This document shows, one piece after another, positions 5,696 to 14,453 of a stretch of DNA of 35,902 nucleotides. Source of the DNA: a virus; IMG/VR virus record IMGVR_UViG_3300034104_001883, positions 1-35,902 of that record. One strand, 5' to 3'. The stretch's first letter is position 1. Each line of letters opens with the position of its first letter. Below the pieces are notes generated by a model that saw nothing but the letters and a program-made list of their open reading frames with translations, was not told where the DNA came from and did not search any database. A program made the translations under genes and the position numbers.

Positions 5696-5910
5696 GCATA
5701 ACAGAAAGAGTAAACACCTATCCAACCAAGTATGAATATGGTTTTATTAAATCAGAAATAGAAACTTTGCTAAAAGAATATCCCATTGACATCGAAAGAT
5801 TTGAATATGCTATGATGGGTCATACTTGTATGCTTATCGACAATGAAACAATCTGGTATCATTGCGACATTATTAAGGCTATTAAGTATAGCATTCGTAT
5901 GTATAAATAA
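5692..5910 (+). CDS. Hypothetical 72-residue protein, last rightward gene
   Basis: This mixed helical protein (FIKSEIETLLKEYPIDIERFEYAM, then HTCMLIDNETIWYHCD and KAIKYSIRMYK) has no recognised motif. It starts with an ATGA overlap and ends only 3 bases before the stop of the convergent late operon (5914). No terminator is visible between them, so the two operons may read into each other. Confidence 0.7.
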   Translation: MSITERVNTYPTKYEYGFIKSEIETLLKEYPIDIERFEYAMMGHTCMLIDNETIWYHCDIIKAIKYSIRMYK

Positions 5911-5913
5911 GTT

Positions 5914-6093
5914 TTATTTTTGCTCATCAATGATGCCCAGCATCACTAACAAGGCTATCACACCGCCCTTAAATAAGCGACCTACATTCTTGGCTATTGC
6001 TCGGTATTGGTAGAGCATTGCAATTAGGTAAAAAAACAAAACGAATAAAACTAATATCAATGGCTTTAATGCTACAATTTCTTGATTACTCAT
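5914..6093 (-). CDS. Small membrane protein, last gene of the late operon
   Basis: I start at the ATG beginning MSNQEIVALK (6093); an upstream ATG at 6114 lies within the preceding gene. The 59-residue protein has a strong TM segment (about residues 11-31) and a second hydrophobic stretch (47-56) before a charged C-terminus IIDEQK. It overlaps the upstream gene by 8 bases. The position after the fibres and the topology suggest a holin/antiholin-like or other membrane role. Confidence 0.65.
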   Translation of the reverse strand: MSNQEIVALKPLILVLFVLFFYLIAMLYQYRAIAKNVGRLFKGGVIALLVMLGIIDEQK

Positions 6094-6292
6094 TCTTGTT
6101 TTTCTTGGCAACACGATACGAAGCCCACATTGATACTACTAATGCACCAAGTTTAGCAAAGTCGTATATCGTGTCATATATGCCGACTAAATTCATATTA
6201 CCAAACCAATCTGATGTCCACACCCCTGCTTGAATGATAACGCTTGTAATGATAACTAAAATGCTATTGTCGGGGTGGTGGGAATGTATCAT
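6086..6292 (-). CDS. Small membrane protein, possible holin
   Basis: The 68-residue protein has a His-rich N-terminus (MIHSHHPDN), a TM segment (about 11-27), a second hydrophobic segment (about 46-60) and a Lys-rich C-terminus (RVAKKNKNE). Two TMs plus a basic tail are typical of small class II holins. It is paired with the 5914-6093 gene by an 8-base overlap, so the two could act together. It competes with the 2941 gene for the holin call. Confidence 0.65.
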   Translation of the reverse strand: MIHSHHPDNSILVIITSVIIQAGVWTSDWFGNMNLVGIYDTIYDFAKLGALVVSMWASYRVAKKNKNE

Positions 6293-6295
6293 AAT

Positions 6296-6538
6296 TTAAA
6301 TTTCGTTATATTGTTTTGGAGTATAAGGTATCAAAGGTACATCTTTTAACCAAATAAATTCTTCGTTTGTGCACTCAATTTCTCCAACCGAAATTATCCA
6401 ATTATCGTAAAAATCTTGGATAGGATTATAATATGAATAGGGAGCATATAACTGCCCGATTAATTGGTCTTTTTGAGTTTCTGTTAGAAGTCCAACGTAG
6501 GTTAACTTTTCTTCTTGTGTTAGTTCTGTTAGCTTCAT
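6296..6538 (-). CDS. Hypothetical 80-residue protein after the tail fibre
   Basis: This acidic protein starts with LTELTQEEKLTYVGLLTETQKDQLIGQ and then has a Tyr/Pro/Trp-rich half (YAPYSYYNPIQDFYDNW, then FIWLKDVPLIPYTPKQYNEI). Similar short proteins are, from memory, common just downstream of tail-fibre genes in Bacteroidota phages, but I cannot name a family. It overlaps the fibre gene by 4 bases (ATGA). It may be a fibre chaperone or a virion component. Confidence 0.7.
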   Translation of the reverse strand: MKLTELTQEEKLTYVGLLTETQKDQLIGQLYAPYSYYNPIQDFYDNWIISVGEIECTNEEFIWLKDVPLIPYTPKQYNEI

Positions 6539-7341
6539 ACTTGGCGAGCTGGCGTAGTGTTTAAATTTGTTTGAAAGGCTTGTACTAATGTATAAAATGT
6601 ATTTGCCTCTGCATCGCTAAATCCAGTTCCGATACTTGCAAAAGCGCATTGTCTATTTGTATAACCCAGAGCAGTTCCATTTGCATTTCTTGCTCCAATA
6701 TATATATTTTGTGATGGAAAATTATTTACCGAATTTAACAATATTGATTCTGTTTTAGTGGTTCTTCTAAATAATTTTGTATTGTTTGAAGTCGTTCTTG
6801 TTGCTATTCCAAGAGCAAGAGTGTTTGTAAATGTAGCTTCGCTTAAAAAACTTGTTGATAGTGCATTAACAACTGCTATCGCCACCGATGCAGACCTAAG
6901 AGATAAATATGTAAAATCTTGCAATGCACCACCAGTTGCTCCCATGTCAATTGCGTTTGTTGTATTGCTTGTTCTTGAATAGTAAGATATATGAGTGTCG
7001 TTTTGCGATAGTAAATTTATATTGTAACCAGTATTGGCATAAGCATTAGTTCCGTTAGGTAATGCTCCCGTTGCTGAATGTGTCCAAAATCCGTTAAATG
7101 AAAGATTATACAACGATGTATTCATAAAATTATAAGAGTGCTTTGTTGATGTGCCTCCAACAAATGGATATAAAGCATTAAACTTTCCAGTCAAACTATT
7201 AGCAATCAATCCTGCTTCAAATGTGTTTAAAGCATTTAAAATAGTTGTATCGGTTTCGCCAGTTGCTGCTATCCATGCCTTTGTTAAAGGTAGGTAACCG
7301 CCTTTTCCCATTATTGGCAATATAAATGATGGTAGTCCCAT
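6535..7341 (-). CDS. Tail fibre / receptor-binding protein, distal part
   Basis: I use the ATG at 7341 (MGLPSFILPIMG), which overlaps the stop of the long fibre gene by one base (TAATG). The reading frame extends to 7386, but that start is inside the neighbour. The 268-residue protein is rich in Thr, Asn, Ser and Ala, as in fibre heads. Its last 50 residues (NRQCAFASIGTGFSDAEANT, then FYTLVQAFQTNL) resemble a C-terminal module that I recall ending many Bacteroidota phage adhesins and LamG-like fibres. It probably forms the host-contacting tip together with the 7341-9188 product. Confidence 0.75.
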   Translation of the reverse strand: MGLPSFILPIMGKGGYLPLTKAWIAATGETDTTILNALNTFEAGLIANSLTGKFNALYPFVGGTSTKHSYNFMNTSLYNLSFNGFWTHSATGALPNGTNAYANTGYNINLLSQNDTHISYYSRTSNTTNAIDMGATGGALQDFTYLSLRSASVAIAVVNALSTSFLSEATFTNTLALGIATRTTSNNTKLFRRTTKTESILLNSVNNFPSQNIYIGARNANGTALGYTNRQCAFASIGTGFSDAEANTFYTLVQAFQTNLNTTPARQV

Positions 7342-9188
7342 TATGCTACACCAACGCACCTCCACTTGCTTGTTACTGCGTTCCAAATGAATGCCACATC
7401 TAACCTTGCAGTTGTTACTGTTGTTGTAGGTAAAGCAATGGTTGAAGCTTCAAAACTTGCACCCCATGTTATTGCCCTTGCCGCAGTTCCCGTAATTGCA
7501 ATCCACAATGTTTGAGCATCAGTTGGTGTGCCGCTTAAATTAGTTGTAAAAGATGTTATGTCAACCGTTTGTGCGGTTAATGAATAAAAGTCAACATTGT
7601 CTGTGTTAATCGTTGGTGTTGCCGAACTTGTTGTTGTGCCTGTTCTTGCAGTTATGCGCTTATTTGTTAATGTGTTTGTGTCGGTTGTTCCTACTACTTG
7701 ACTACCTACACCACTTAAATAACCTAATTCCGTTGGTGTTGCTCCATTTATATTTTGAGCAGTTGTAATGTTTCCATTGGCACGATTAATAGCTATTGGG
7801 TTATCTATATGAGCTCCTGCATCATTATATCTTCTTAATTGAAAATCACCCCCACTATTTGCCCCACTTTCTATGCCATCAACACGTAATGCCCATCGTT
7901 GAACATCATCAGTGCGAAAGGAAAGAATCCTACTTACTCCATTGTCTGCATCTATCTTCACACGTGTGGTAGACGCACCGCCATCAATGTGCAACTTTTC
8001 AGCACCTGCGGGTGTACCTATACCTATTGTGTCAGCAGTTAATGAATGAATTCCTAAATCTACATCGGCAGTTGCACCAGTATAAGGAACACTACCCGTA
8101 ACATCACTTAACATTGCAAAGGTTTCTGTGCCTGCTGCTTTGTTTGGCAATTCAAAAGTAACATTATAAGCTAATGTAGTAGCTTTAATTGTGCCAGCAC
8201 CGAATGATGGGTTTTGAATTGTGATAGAATCTGGATAAATACTTAATGCATTTGAAGAACTATCCTCCATTAATATATTTGAAGTTACAACTTGAACATA
8301 GTTGCCTACTCCATCATCAACTTTTATTCCATTCGTAGTTGTAAAACCTGCATCAGTTACTTGTTGCAATGTTGGTATGCCACCTATTGCCCACACCGCA
8401 GCTCCAGTAGTTGCATCGCTGCAAACATAAACAGTTCCATCATCTAATGTCCACAATGAGCCAACTGAATATCCTAATGTGTCATCATCGGTGACCGTTG
8501 GAGTTGTGGTCAAATTATACAAAGATTGTCTAATGGTGTTTCCCGAACTGCCCATCACATACAACCTACCATTCTCCCACTTTAATTCATAGCCAGCACC
8601 ACATATTTGAGCAATTCCTTTTAATCCTCCAAGCCCCGCATCAATTGTGCCCTCTCTTAACCTTGATGCGTTGTCAAATAACAAACCTTGTGTGGCATCA
8701 AACTCAATATCGTTTGCGCCTGAAGTGTTACCTAATATTAAGGTATCTGATAATGTTTGTGCGCTACTAACGATAGGAGAAAATACATCGGTAGTAATAT
8801 CATACGTTCCTATTTCGCCCGTTTGAACATCAATAGCAAAGTCATGCAATATAAATGCATTTTCGGCACATACTTGTAATGTTATTGTACTGCCAACCGC
8901 ATCGTTAATTTGATAAAACTTATTACCAACTAATTCGCCTAACCCTTGCTTTGTTATAATGTTAGCGCGACTATCATTTTCGTTATAATAAGTCGAAAAC
9001 ATTTCATTGTTTGCATCCGTTGATACATAGCCATTTGCTTGACTTGCATCACTTAATATATTTGGACTACTATCAAGCAAGTTTACAAACCTATCTTGCG
9101 CGTTTTGCCCCGTTATAAAGTTTATTAAATTGTTGTAGATATTACTTACAATATCTGTGAGCATGTTTGCCCTATTTTTTTGTGCCAT
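7341..9188 (-). CDS. Tail fibre protein, shaft
   Basis: The 615-residue protein is rich in Thr, Gly, Asn and Ala with beta-repeat character. The first 60 residues (with a helical NIYNNLINFITGQNAQDRFVNLL) probably attach it to the baseplate. Typical fibre motifs occur near residues 365-390 (SVPYTGATADVDLG), about 480-500 (NINGATPTELGYLSGV) and about 510 (NTLTNKRITAR). The last part, with YSLTAQTVDITSF and a Trp-rich end KWRCVGVA, resembles other fibre ends. It is followed by the distal fibre gene with a one-base overlap. Host range is likely set here and in the next gene. Confidence 0.82.
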   Translation of the reverse strand: MAQKNRANMLTDIVSNIYNNLINFITGQNAQDRFVNLLDSSPNILSDASQANGYVSTDANNEMFSTYYNENDSRANIITKQGLGELVGNKFYQINDAVGSTITLQVCAENAFILHDFAIDVQTGEIGTYDITTDVFSPIVSSAQTLSDTLILGNTSGANDIEFDATQGLLFDNASRLREGTIDAGLGGLKGIAQICGAGYELKWENGRLYVMGSSGNTIRQSLYNLTTTPTVTDDDTLGYSVGSLWTLDDGTVYVCSDATTGAAVWAIGGIPTLQQVTDAGFTTTNGIKVDDGVGNYVQVVTSNILMEDSSSNALSIYPDSITIQNPSFGAGTIKATTLAYNVTFELPNKAAGTETFAMLSDVTGSVPYTGATADVDLGIHSLTADTIGIGTPAGAEKLHIDGGASTTRVKIDADNGVSRILSFRTDDVQRWALRVDGIESGANSGGDFQLRRYNDAGAHIDNPIAINRANGNITTAQNINGATPTELGYLSGVGSQVVGTTDTNTLTNKRITARTGTTTSSATPTINTDNVDFYSLTAQTVDITSFTTNLSGTPTDAQTLWIAITGTAARAITWGASFEASTIALPTTTVTTARLDVAFIWNAVTSKWRCVGVA

Positions 9189-9191
9189 TAT

Positions 9192-9806
9192 TTAAGGTAT
9201 ATCAAATGATTCATCAAAACTATTGTCAAAACTTGCACCATAAACAACTGATGGAGCGCAAACAAATACACCATCTGGAATGCTAAACTCCAATGGCATC
9301 TTATCGTGTATCCATTTGTAATTCAATACAAAGTTTACCTCATCCTTTAATGAATTTGCAACGGGATTACTTGCTATTAATGTGCCTGGTCTTTGTGATA
9401 TTCTCATCAATGTTTCCGAGCAAAATGCTAAGTAAAAGTTTCGGCTTCCCGTAATCGAATTGTAATGTGGTAAGTTACTAACGTAGTCAGGGTCTTTATA
9501 ATTTACTTCAAAGTTATAGGCAATCAATGTTTCATCTGACCAACCAAAGCCACGCCCAACGATAGGACTTCCACCGTTATATTCGCCATGTGTTTGTGGC
9601 AAAACGATAATCATTCCCGCAGTAATGCCCGTTTGCCAAATCAAAGTTGATTCGGGGTCAGTCATTAACTGTTGGTAGAATGTTTTGTGTATCAATGCCA
9701 CCGAACGAACGCGCGCAAGCTCGATGCTTGTGCATTCACCGCTTCCGCTTAAGCCGCAAGCAAAATGACTTTCAATAGTATTACAATTTGATGGATAGAA
9801 TGCCAT
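9192..9806 (-). CDS. Tail/virion structural protein, paralogue of 9857-10399
   Basis: The 204-residue protein is clearly related to its upstream neighbour. Both start MA[FY]YPS.C, share ELARVR/ELSRVR, the Q/ETxGE[YF][DN]GG[ST]P segment, YKDPDYVSN/FKDPNYVGN, HYNS[IV][TK]GSRNF, and the SNPVANSLK/KNPIANDLK block. This copy has an N-terminal insertion and a longer C-terminal tail (DNSFDESFDIP). The pair lies after the neck genes and before the fibres, where major tail or tail-tip proteins are expected. One may form the tube and the other cap or decorate it; I cannot tell which. Confidence 0.72.
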   Translation of the reverse strand: MAFYPSNCNTIESHFACGLSGSGECTSIELARVRSVALIHKTFYQQLMTDPESTLIWQTGITAGMIIVLPQTHGEYNGGSPIVGRGFGWSDETLIAYNFEVNYKDPDYVSNLPHYNSITGSRNFYLAFCSETLMRISQRPGTLIASNPVANSLKDEVNFVLNYKWIHDKMPLEFSIPDGVFVCAPSVVYGASFDNSFDESFDIP

Positions 9807-9823
9807 TATTTTAAAGTATTAAA

Positions 9824-9851
9824 GGCGGCCACCTTACGGGGTGTTACCGCC
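9824..9851 (-). other. Strong stem-loop between the two tail paralogues
   Basis: GGCGG and CCGCC ends (9824-9828 with 9847-9851) enclose CACC/GGTG (9830-9833 with 9840-9843). In minus-strand RNA this is a GC-rich hairpin just after the stop at 9857, followed by only weak U tracts (TTTAATACTTT). It may act as a partial terminator or RNA-stability element that makes the first paralogue more abundant than downstream genes. Confidence 0.6.
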
Positions 9852-9856
9852 AATGA

Positions 9857-10399
9857 TTAAACTACGTAACAAGTAAACAAGTTAGCAGGAATAGCTGACT
9901 CTTCAGGGAAGTTGTCAGATGTCCACTTAACTTCTACATCCCAAGTGCGCTCAACTTTTAAGTCGTTTGCAATTGGATTCTTTGGTACGATTGTGCAAGG
10001 CTCATCACTAATGGCAAGCACTGTTTCACTTCTAAAAGCTACGTGAAAATTACGTGAGCCCTTAACGCTATTGTAATGATTACGGTTGCCTACATAGTTA
10101 GGGTCTTTAAATGACAATAAGAAAGTGTAAGAATTTAAACTCTCCTCTGTGTCGCCATAACCTTGGCCCATGTTAGGTGTTCCACCATCAAATTCGCCTT
10201 GTGTTTCAGGGTAAACAATGATTGCGCCTGATGCTATGCCCGCATTCCACAATGCTTCATCTTCGAAGTCAGTAGATAGTGTAGGGTAATAGCTTTTATT
10301 TATAAATGCAGTTCCTCTTACGCGAGATAACTCAACGCCACAAGTTCCACAAGTGTGGGCGGTAATGTTTTCATCACAACCCGATGGATAATATGCCAT
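9857..10399 (-). CDS. Probable major tail protein (paralogue of 9192-9806)
   Basis: This 180-residue protein shares its whole length with the next gene (see that entry for shared blocks). Its N-terminus has a cysteine cluster (CDENITAHTCGTCG). Many beta-like segments and no TM fit a virion structural role. Being the shorter and first copy, and followed by a strong hairpin that could raise its abundance, it is the better candidate for the major tail tube subunit. It starts 12 bases after the neck gene. Confidence 0.68.
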   Translation of the reverse strand: MAYYPSGCDENITAHTCGTCGVELSRVRGTAFINKSYYPTLSTDFEDEALWNAGIASGAIIVYPETQGEFDGGTPNMGQGYGDTEESLNSYTFLLSFKDPNYVGNRNHYNSVKGSRNFHVAFRSETVLAISDEPCTIVPKNPIANDLKVERTWDVEVKWTSDNFPEESAIPANLFTCYVV

Positions 10400-10411
10400 G
10401 ATTATTTGTTT

Positions 10412-10963
10412 TTAGCACTCGCAAATGACCGTGCAGCCTCTGCGATATGTTTGTTTGATTTCGTATCGAACTGCTAACAGTCCATGGTTTAGACCGACTC
10501 TCACATCGGGTATTGAACATTCCTCGCGAAACACTAAAGTTGAATTCATTTCGGTTTCCGTTAACTCGAATGTGCAATCAAATACGTTAATGCTCTCACA
10601 CACTAATTTACTTAACACACTGGGAATAGCCGAAACAAATATATCCTTAATTGTTTGCGATGTTAATGTTTTATTTGCATAAATGACAAGCGTAACTGGT
10701 GTTGTTTCCTCCACCTTATCCATCTTGTCACCAAAATTATTTTCAATTACTGTTAGTCGTGATGACTCGCTGCGATGATACCAACTAATTGCGTATTGAT
10801 CTTGCAATAAACAGTTAGTTATTTCGCCATTAATATTTATGCCAGGATAACGCTTCTCGCCATCGTAATAAAACTCAGCAAGCCCAAACGCCTTGTTAGG
10901 TGTTAATGGTAACGCTGCGATAATAGCGTTGTCAATTTCGGTTATTACTTGCTTTAAATTCAT
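10412..10963 (-). CDS. Putative tail terminator / neck protein
   Basis: The 183-residue protein begins with a helix (NLKQVITEIDNAIIAALPL), followed by alternating beta strands. A Cys-containing C-terminus (RRGCTVICEC) ends it. Its place directly after the gp10/virion-morphogenesis-like gene and before the tail proteins is that of a tail-terminator or tail-completion protein. No specific family is recognised. It overlaps its upstream neighbour by 4 bases. Confidence 0.6.
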   Translation of the reverse strand: MNLKQVITEIDNAIIAALPLTPNKAFGLAEFYYDGEKRYPGININGEITNCLLQDQYAISWYHRSESSRLTVIENNFGDKMDKVEETTPVTLVIYANKTLTSQTIKDIFVSAIPSVLSKLVCESINVFDCTFELTETEMNSTLVFREECSIPDVRVGLNHGLLAVRYEIKQTYRRGCTVICEC

Positions 10964-11400
10964 TTGTTCATTATTAATAAAGCGGTTTCTTGCGCTACAA
11001 TTTGAGTCATCTCGAGCTCACGTTCTGTTAGCTGCCAAATGTCGCCATACTTTTCAGTTAAGTGACCGATTATCTCTTCATTAGCGGGCGATGTGTTGCC
11101 TATTGTGTAACCTTTCTCAGTTGCCTTTAATGTGTAGCCATTTTCAAGTTGGCGCGTTAACGATATGATTACCTTAGTGCTTGTTCCTCTATTCTCACGC
11201 TCACGAATTTTTAAATAACTATTGCTATAAGTTCCGATTGCACCTCCGTTTGAATTCTTACCATCTACGTGAATGCGATAACGCAATTCAGGCAGCACCG
11301 CAATAGCCGCAGCCCTTGAAACCGTTTCGGGGTTTCCAAGTTCGCGAAACTTTGCAAGTATATTGCCAATCACAAATGGTATGTTAGAGGTTATGTCCAT
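10960..11400 (-). CDS. Putative virion morphogenesis / head-tail joining protein
   Basis: The 146-residue protein has an N-terminal helix, the segment AAAIAVLPELRYRIHVDGKNSNGGAIG, and a C-terminal helix QLTERELEMTQIVAQETALLIM. The early helix, the phrase GGAIGTYSNSYLKIRERENRG and the final helix recall gpG/HK97-gp10-like neck proteins, which are similar in size. Gene order (after the capsid gene and its neighbour) supports this. It starts with a one-base overlap with the upstream stop (TAATG). Confidence 0.62.
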   Translation of the reverse strand: MDITSNIPFVIGNILAKFRELGNPETVSRAAAIAVLPELRYRIHVDGKNSNGGAIGTYSNSYLKIRERENRGTSTKVIISLTRQLENGYTLKATEKGYTIGNTSPANEEIIGHLTEKYGDIWQLTERELEMTQIVAQETALLIMNK

Positions 11401-12422
11401 TAAGGTAGTTGAGTAAACACTTGTATTTGACTATTGCACTCTAAACATGCATCACATTCTAATTTGATGCCGCCTAATGCGTTCTTAATTGCCTCCTCAT
11501 AACGTGTGGTGTAAAGTGCTAACAACTCGTTAGCCTCCTCACGTTTAACGGTTGTGTAAAAGTTTGTGCGCTCAGAGTATAAGCGCTCAGTCATAAACTC
11601 GATGCCTAATGCATACCAATAAGCCTCAGCAAACAGCAATCTATTTGAGCACACCGCAGAATCATAGCTGCATCCAAGCGTTAACAACACTTGTAATGAA
11701 TCAGCAATAGTGTTATATGATAGTGTTCCGTTTGCGCTTGAATTTGATGAAACAAAGCCATTGATTTGACCGCATGTTCCGCAGTCATAATATGCACTAA
11801 AGCAACTTGCAAAAAACGTATCTGAATCGGTGGTCGAATAAGTAACACCGTTAATGTTTGTGTCTAAAAATCCGATGGCTAAAATAGCGCAATCAAATTG
11901 TTTTAGTATAGAGAATTCATTCCAACCATTAACCATATTTGCTACGGTTAAAGTCTTAGTGAATAGTACTTCCTTAGATAAGTAATTAAAAAACTTTACA
12001 TCAATTGTCGTTGCAGTTATGGTGCTTGACTTGTAAAATCTTATTTTGTCAACAGTTGTTGTTTGCAATGGGCTAATCTTCCAATTGTCAACAAGTGTGT
12101 AAGCCGAATTTATAACTATGCCCTTGAACAAATTATTACTTGTTGTCGGTAACTCATCATCTCCAAACACATCGACTGTCCTACGCACTCTTTTGATATC
12201 GTAACGGGTTGACATATACGATATAATTTGATTTTTCATCCGCGCCTCAGCACGTTCATTGATAGCATTCCATACGCCAATATAGTTTTGTTGCTCACTA
12301 TTGGCAACTTGCTCAAATGACTTTAATGAAATGCCGGGCAGGCTGTTTAAAGAATAAACAGCCTGCGGCACCTCTGTAATTGAGCAACCGTTGAGTTTTA
12401 CGATTCCGTCAAAACAACTCAT
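11400..12422 (-). CDS. Virion structural protein, possible head-tail adaptor
   Basis: The 340-residue protein lies immediately after the major capsid gene (2-base gap). It has Cys-rich ends (CFDGIVKLNGC; CDACLEC), a Thr/Ser/Asn-rich beta middle (about residues 85-230) and helical C-terminal segments (LLFAEAYWYALGIEFMTERL, then KREEANELLALYTTRYEEAI). The helices suggest a connector or adaptor fold, and the beta middle could be an inserted surface domain. Family unknown. Expression with capsid genes makes a virion role very likely. Confidence 0.65.
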   Translation of the reverse strand: MSCFDGIVKLNGCSITEVPQAVYSLNSLPGISLKSFEQVANSEQQNYIGVWNAINERAEARMKNQIISYMSTRYDIKRVRRTVDVFGDDELPTTSNNLFKGIVINSAYTLVDNWKISPLQTTTVDKIRFYKSSTITATTIDVKFFNYLSKEVLFTKTLTVANMVNGWNEFSILKQFDCAILAIGFLDTNINGVTYSTTDSDTFFASCFSAYYDCGTCGQINGFVSSNSSANGTLSYNTIADSLQVLLTLGCSYDSAVCSNRLLFAEAYWYALGIEFMTERLYSERTNFYTTVKREEANELLALYTTRYEEAIKNALGGIKLECDACLECNSQIQVFTQLP

Positions 12423-12424
12423 TT

Positions 12425-13537
12425 TTAAGAGTTAGTTGCGGTGTAACGTAAACTTCCATTGTTGCCAGTTAATCTGTCAGATGCTAAGTATGCATCACTT
12501 GGCACTTGCCATAATGCAAATCTCTTAGACATAATCAAAGAATAACCCGCTCCAAGTGTTGCAGATTCGTAACCAACTGTGGTTTCAGTAGGGCAGTCAA
12601 TCTCTCTTAATTGAAAATCGATGTTTAACATACCTAATGTACCCTCACTTCCTGGCATTTCAAATGGCATTGCCATGTTCCAGAATGTAGATAAACCAAG
12701 TTGTTGTGCTCTGAATCCTTTGTATCTGTCTAATTCAACGATTCCAAAAGTTCCAGGCATCAATACTGCAAATTGATTTGATCCCCAAGATGTACCTGAA
12801 TAGATATCATGGTAGTAATCAATGTTACCCGCAGCGGCCGCGTTGTTTAACGTAGCGTATTGAGTCATTGCAGGATTCAAAGATTGAATGTAAGCAGAAT
12901 CAACCAAACCACTACCAACAACGATTGGTCTTCCTTGACCCTCATTGCTTCTGTAATCAGTTAATACTTTTGTCCAACCCTCTGAGAAGTTGTTTACAGT
13001 AGAGTCATCATTGAAGTTAACGGTAACCGCAGTGTTTGCGCCCGTAACGACATTTGTACCCCATGTAACTTGACCTAACAATGTTTGGTCAATCTTACCA
13101 ACAAAACCATTCATAGCAGCCATTAAGCCTGCTAAGTGCTCTTGCATAAATGGAGTTGGTGCACCACCGATTGACACAGTTGCAGAAGCCTCATCGCAGT
13201 AACGTGCGATAGTTGCTTGGTCAAAATGTAATCCGAATTTTACAATTGAAGTTGTATCAATAGTAATCTCATCATACGCTTGTACTAAGTCAATATCACA
13301 GTTGTCAGCAGTTGACATTTGTGCAGGAGTTGTGCGTTGGTAGTATTTCAATCTCAAATCTTTAATATGACCCGCAGTGTTTGCAAGTTGTAAAGAGTCA
13401 GCGATTGGTGTCGCGTTTGCGCCTTTTTCTAAGGCAGCGCGTAAAAATCCCGTAGGAGTAATCTTATGTTCTGGTGCGTTTTGTCCAATTATGAATTTCA
13501 TATGTTGGAGCATCGCGGGGCAATAACCTAATGCCAT
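12425..13537 (-). CDS. Major capsid protein
   Basis: The 370-residue protein follows the scaffold-like gene and precedes neck genes, the standard MCP place. Internal features fit an HK97-fold MCP. They are a helical first third (FLRAALEKGANATPIADSLQ), a long spine-helix-like region around 120-145 (FMQEHLAGLMAAMNGFVGKIDQ), a glycine/asparagine-rich loop (VTWGTNVVTGANTAVTVNFND) and a beta-rich axial domain with Trp/Phe. There is no N-terminal protease-cleaved delta domain; scaffolding is probably supplied by the separate 13552-14430 gene. I recognise it from order and composition rather than a signature motif. Confidence 0.75.
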   Translation of the reverse strand: MALGYCPAMLQHMKFIIGQNAPEHKITPTGFLRAALEKGANATPIADSLQLANTAGHIKDLRLKYYQRTTPAQMSTADNCDIDLVQAYDEITIDTTSIVKFGLHFDQATIARYCDEASATVSIGGAPTPFMQEHLAGLMAAMNGFVGKIDQTLLGQVTWGTNVVTGANTAVTVNFNDDSTVNNFSEGWTKVLTDYRSNEGQGRPIVVGSGLVDSAYIQSLNPAMTQYATLNNAAAAGNIDYYHDIYSGTSWGSNQFAVLMPGTFGIVELDRYKGFRAQQLGLSTFWNMAMPFEMPGSEGTLGMLNIDFQLREIDCPTETTVGYESATLGAGYSLIMSKRFALWQVPSDAYLASDRLTGNNGSLRYTATNS

Positions 13538-13551
13538 GATATTTTATGTGT

Positions 13552-14430
13552 TTATTTCTGCCCGAAACCTTGCAATGCGATGTCTAAGTCGCTTAAAGCG
13601 TTGGCTGCCGCGGCAGATGGTTTAGATGAGCTTTGTTGGCTCTGTGTCGACTTTGGTGGCATACCGCCTCCATTGTCAGATACTTTCAAAAACTTGTTGT
13701 CGGCCAAGGCCATATCTGTGAGAGTGTCAAGGTCGAGTTCCTTTCCGTTGTCAAAGATAAGCATTTTATCATCATCTTTTGCAACTAATTTTAACTTACC
13801 ATCAATTTTTTTTATTGCCGCACTTTTTTCAGCAAGTTTCTTATTCAAAAACTCACGCGCAATCTTGCTTTCAACATCCAAACCAAACTGACCAGGCAAC
13901 TTCTTAGATGAAATAATGCGATTGATTTCCATTTCTGTAAACTCGCCATCATACTTTGCAACAATCGCATCAATAGCACTTTGCTTTTCGAATGCGGCAT
14001 CGGTTGCAGCCTTAGAAAGTTGTGCACTTAGTTCGTTAATCTTACGTTCAAGTTCTGCCTTATCGCCTTTGCCATCAATTTGCTTTGATTTTAATTCAGC
14101 AATCTTCTTAATTGCAACCTCAACCTTGTTATAAGTATTAGGGTCATCGGTAATTAGTTTGATAGTATCATCATCGGCGCCATTATCCTTTAGCCATGTT
14201 GAAACTTTATTGTTAAACGGATCTAATGCCTCGGCTTTAAAATGTTTCTTAATGTCGATGTTATTTTTAGCCTCATTTGCACTCATAAGAGTTGTCAATG
14301 ATTGGTCCACCTCATCAGGTATTTCAGCAACAAGTTCTTTGATGCCGATTAGTTGTCTGTATGTTTCAGAGTTAAGGTCGAAACCCGCTTTGGTAAGTAA
14401 TTTTTTGATTGTATCAGCTAATATTGCCAT
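13552..14430 (-). CDS. Scaffold-like protein
   Basis: The 292-residue protein is highly charged with long coiled-coil helices. Lys/Glu/Ala/Asp-rich helical segments run through about residues 85-165 (KVEVAIKKIAELKSKQID, then ELERKINELSAQLSKAATDAAF) and 180-215. A low-complexity Ser/Gln/Pro/Ala stretch (about 255-275) precedes the helical end SDLDIALQGFGQK. This composition and its place immediately before the MCP are typical of capsid scaffolding proteins. No protease domain is seen. Confidence 0.75.
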   Translation of the reverse strand: MAILADTIKKLLTKAGFDLNSETYRQLIGIKELVAEIPDEVDQSLTTLMSANEAKNNIDIKKHFKAEALDPFNNKVSTWLKDNGADDDTIKLITDDPNTYNKVEVAIKKIAELKSKQIDGKGDKAELERKINELSAQLSKAATDAAFEKQSAIDAIVAKYDGEFTEMEINRIISSKKLPGQFGLDVESKIAREFLNKKLAEKSAAIKKIDGKLKLVAKDDDKMLIFDNGKELDLDTLTDMALADNKFLKVSDNGGGMPPKSTQSQQSSSKPSAAAANALSDLDIALQGFGQK

Positions 14431-14453
14431 TGTTTTTATGTTTTAAATTATAA

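Noticed and set aside
5932-5944. Hairpin GATGC-CCA-GCATC near the convergent stops
   Set aside because: It is only 5 bp, lies inside the end of the 5914 gene and has no T tract, so it is not a terminator.
7342-7386. Upstream start for the distal fibre gene
   Set aside because: It would overlap the end of the fibre shaft gene in another frame; ATG at 7341 gives a TAATG junction like other genes here.
10374-10577. 67-codon frame overlapping the neck gene on the same strand
   Set aside because: It lies in another frame of the well-supported 10412-10963 gene and has no leader of its own.
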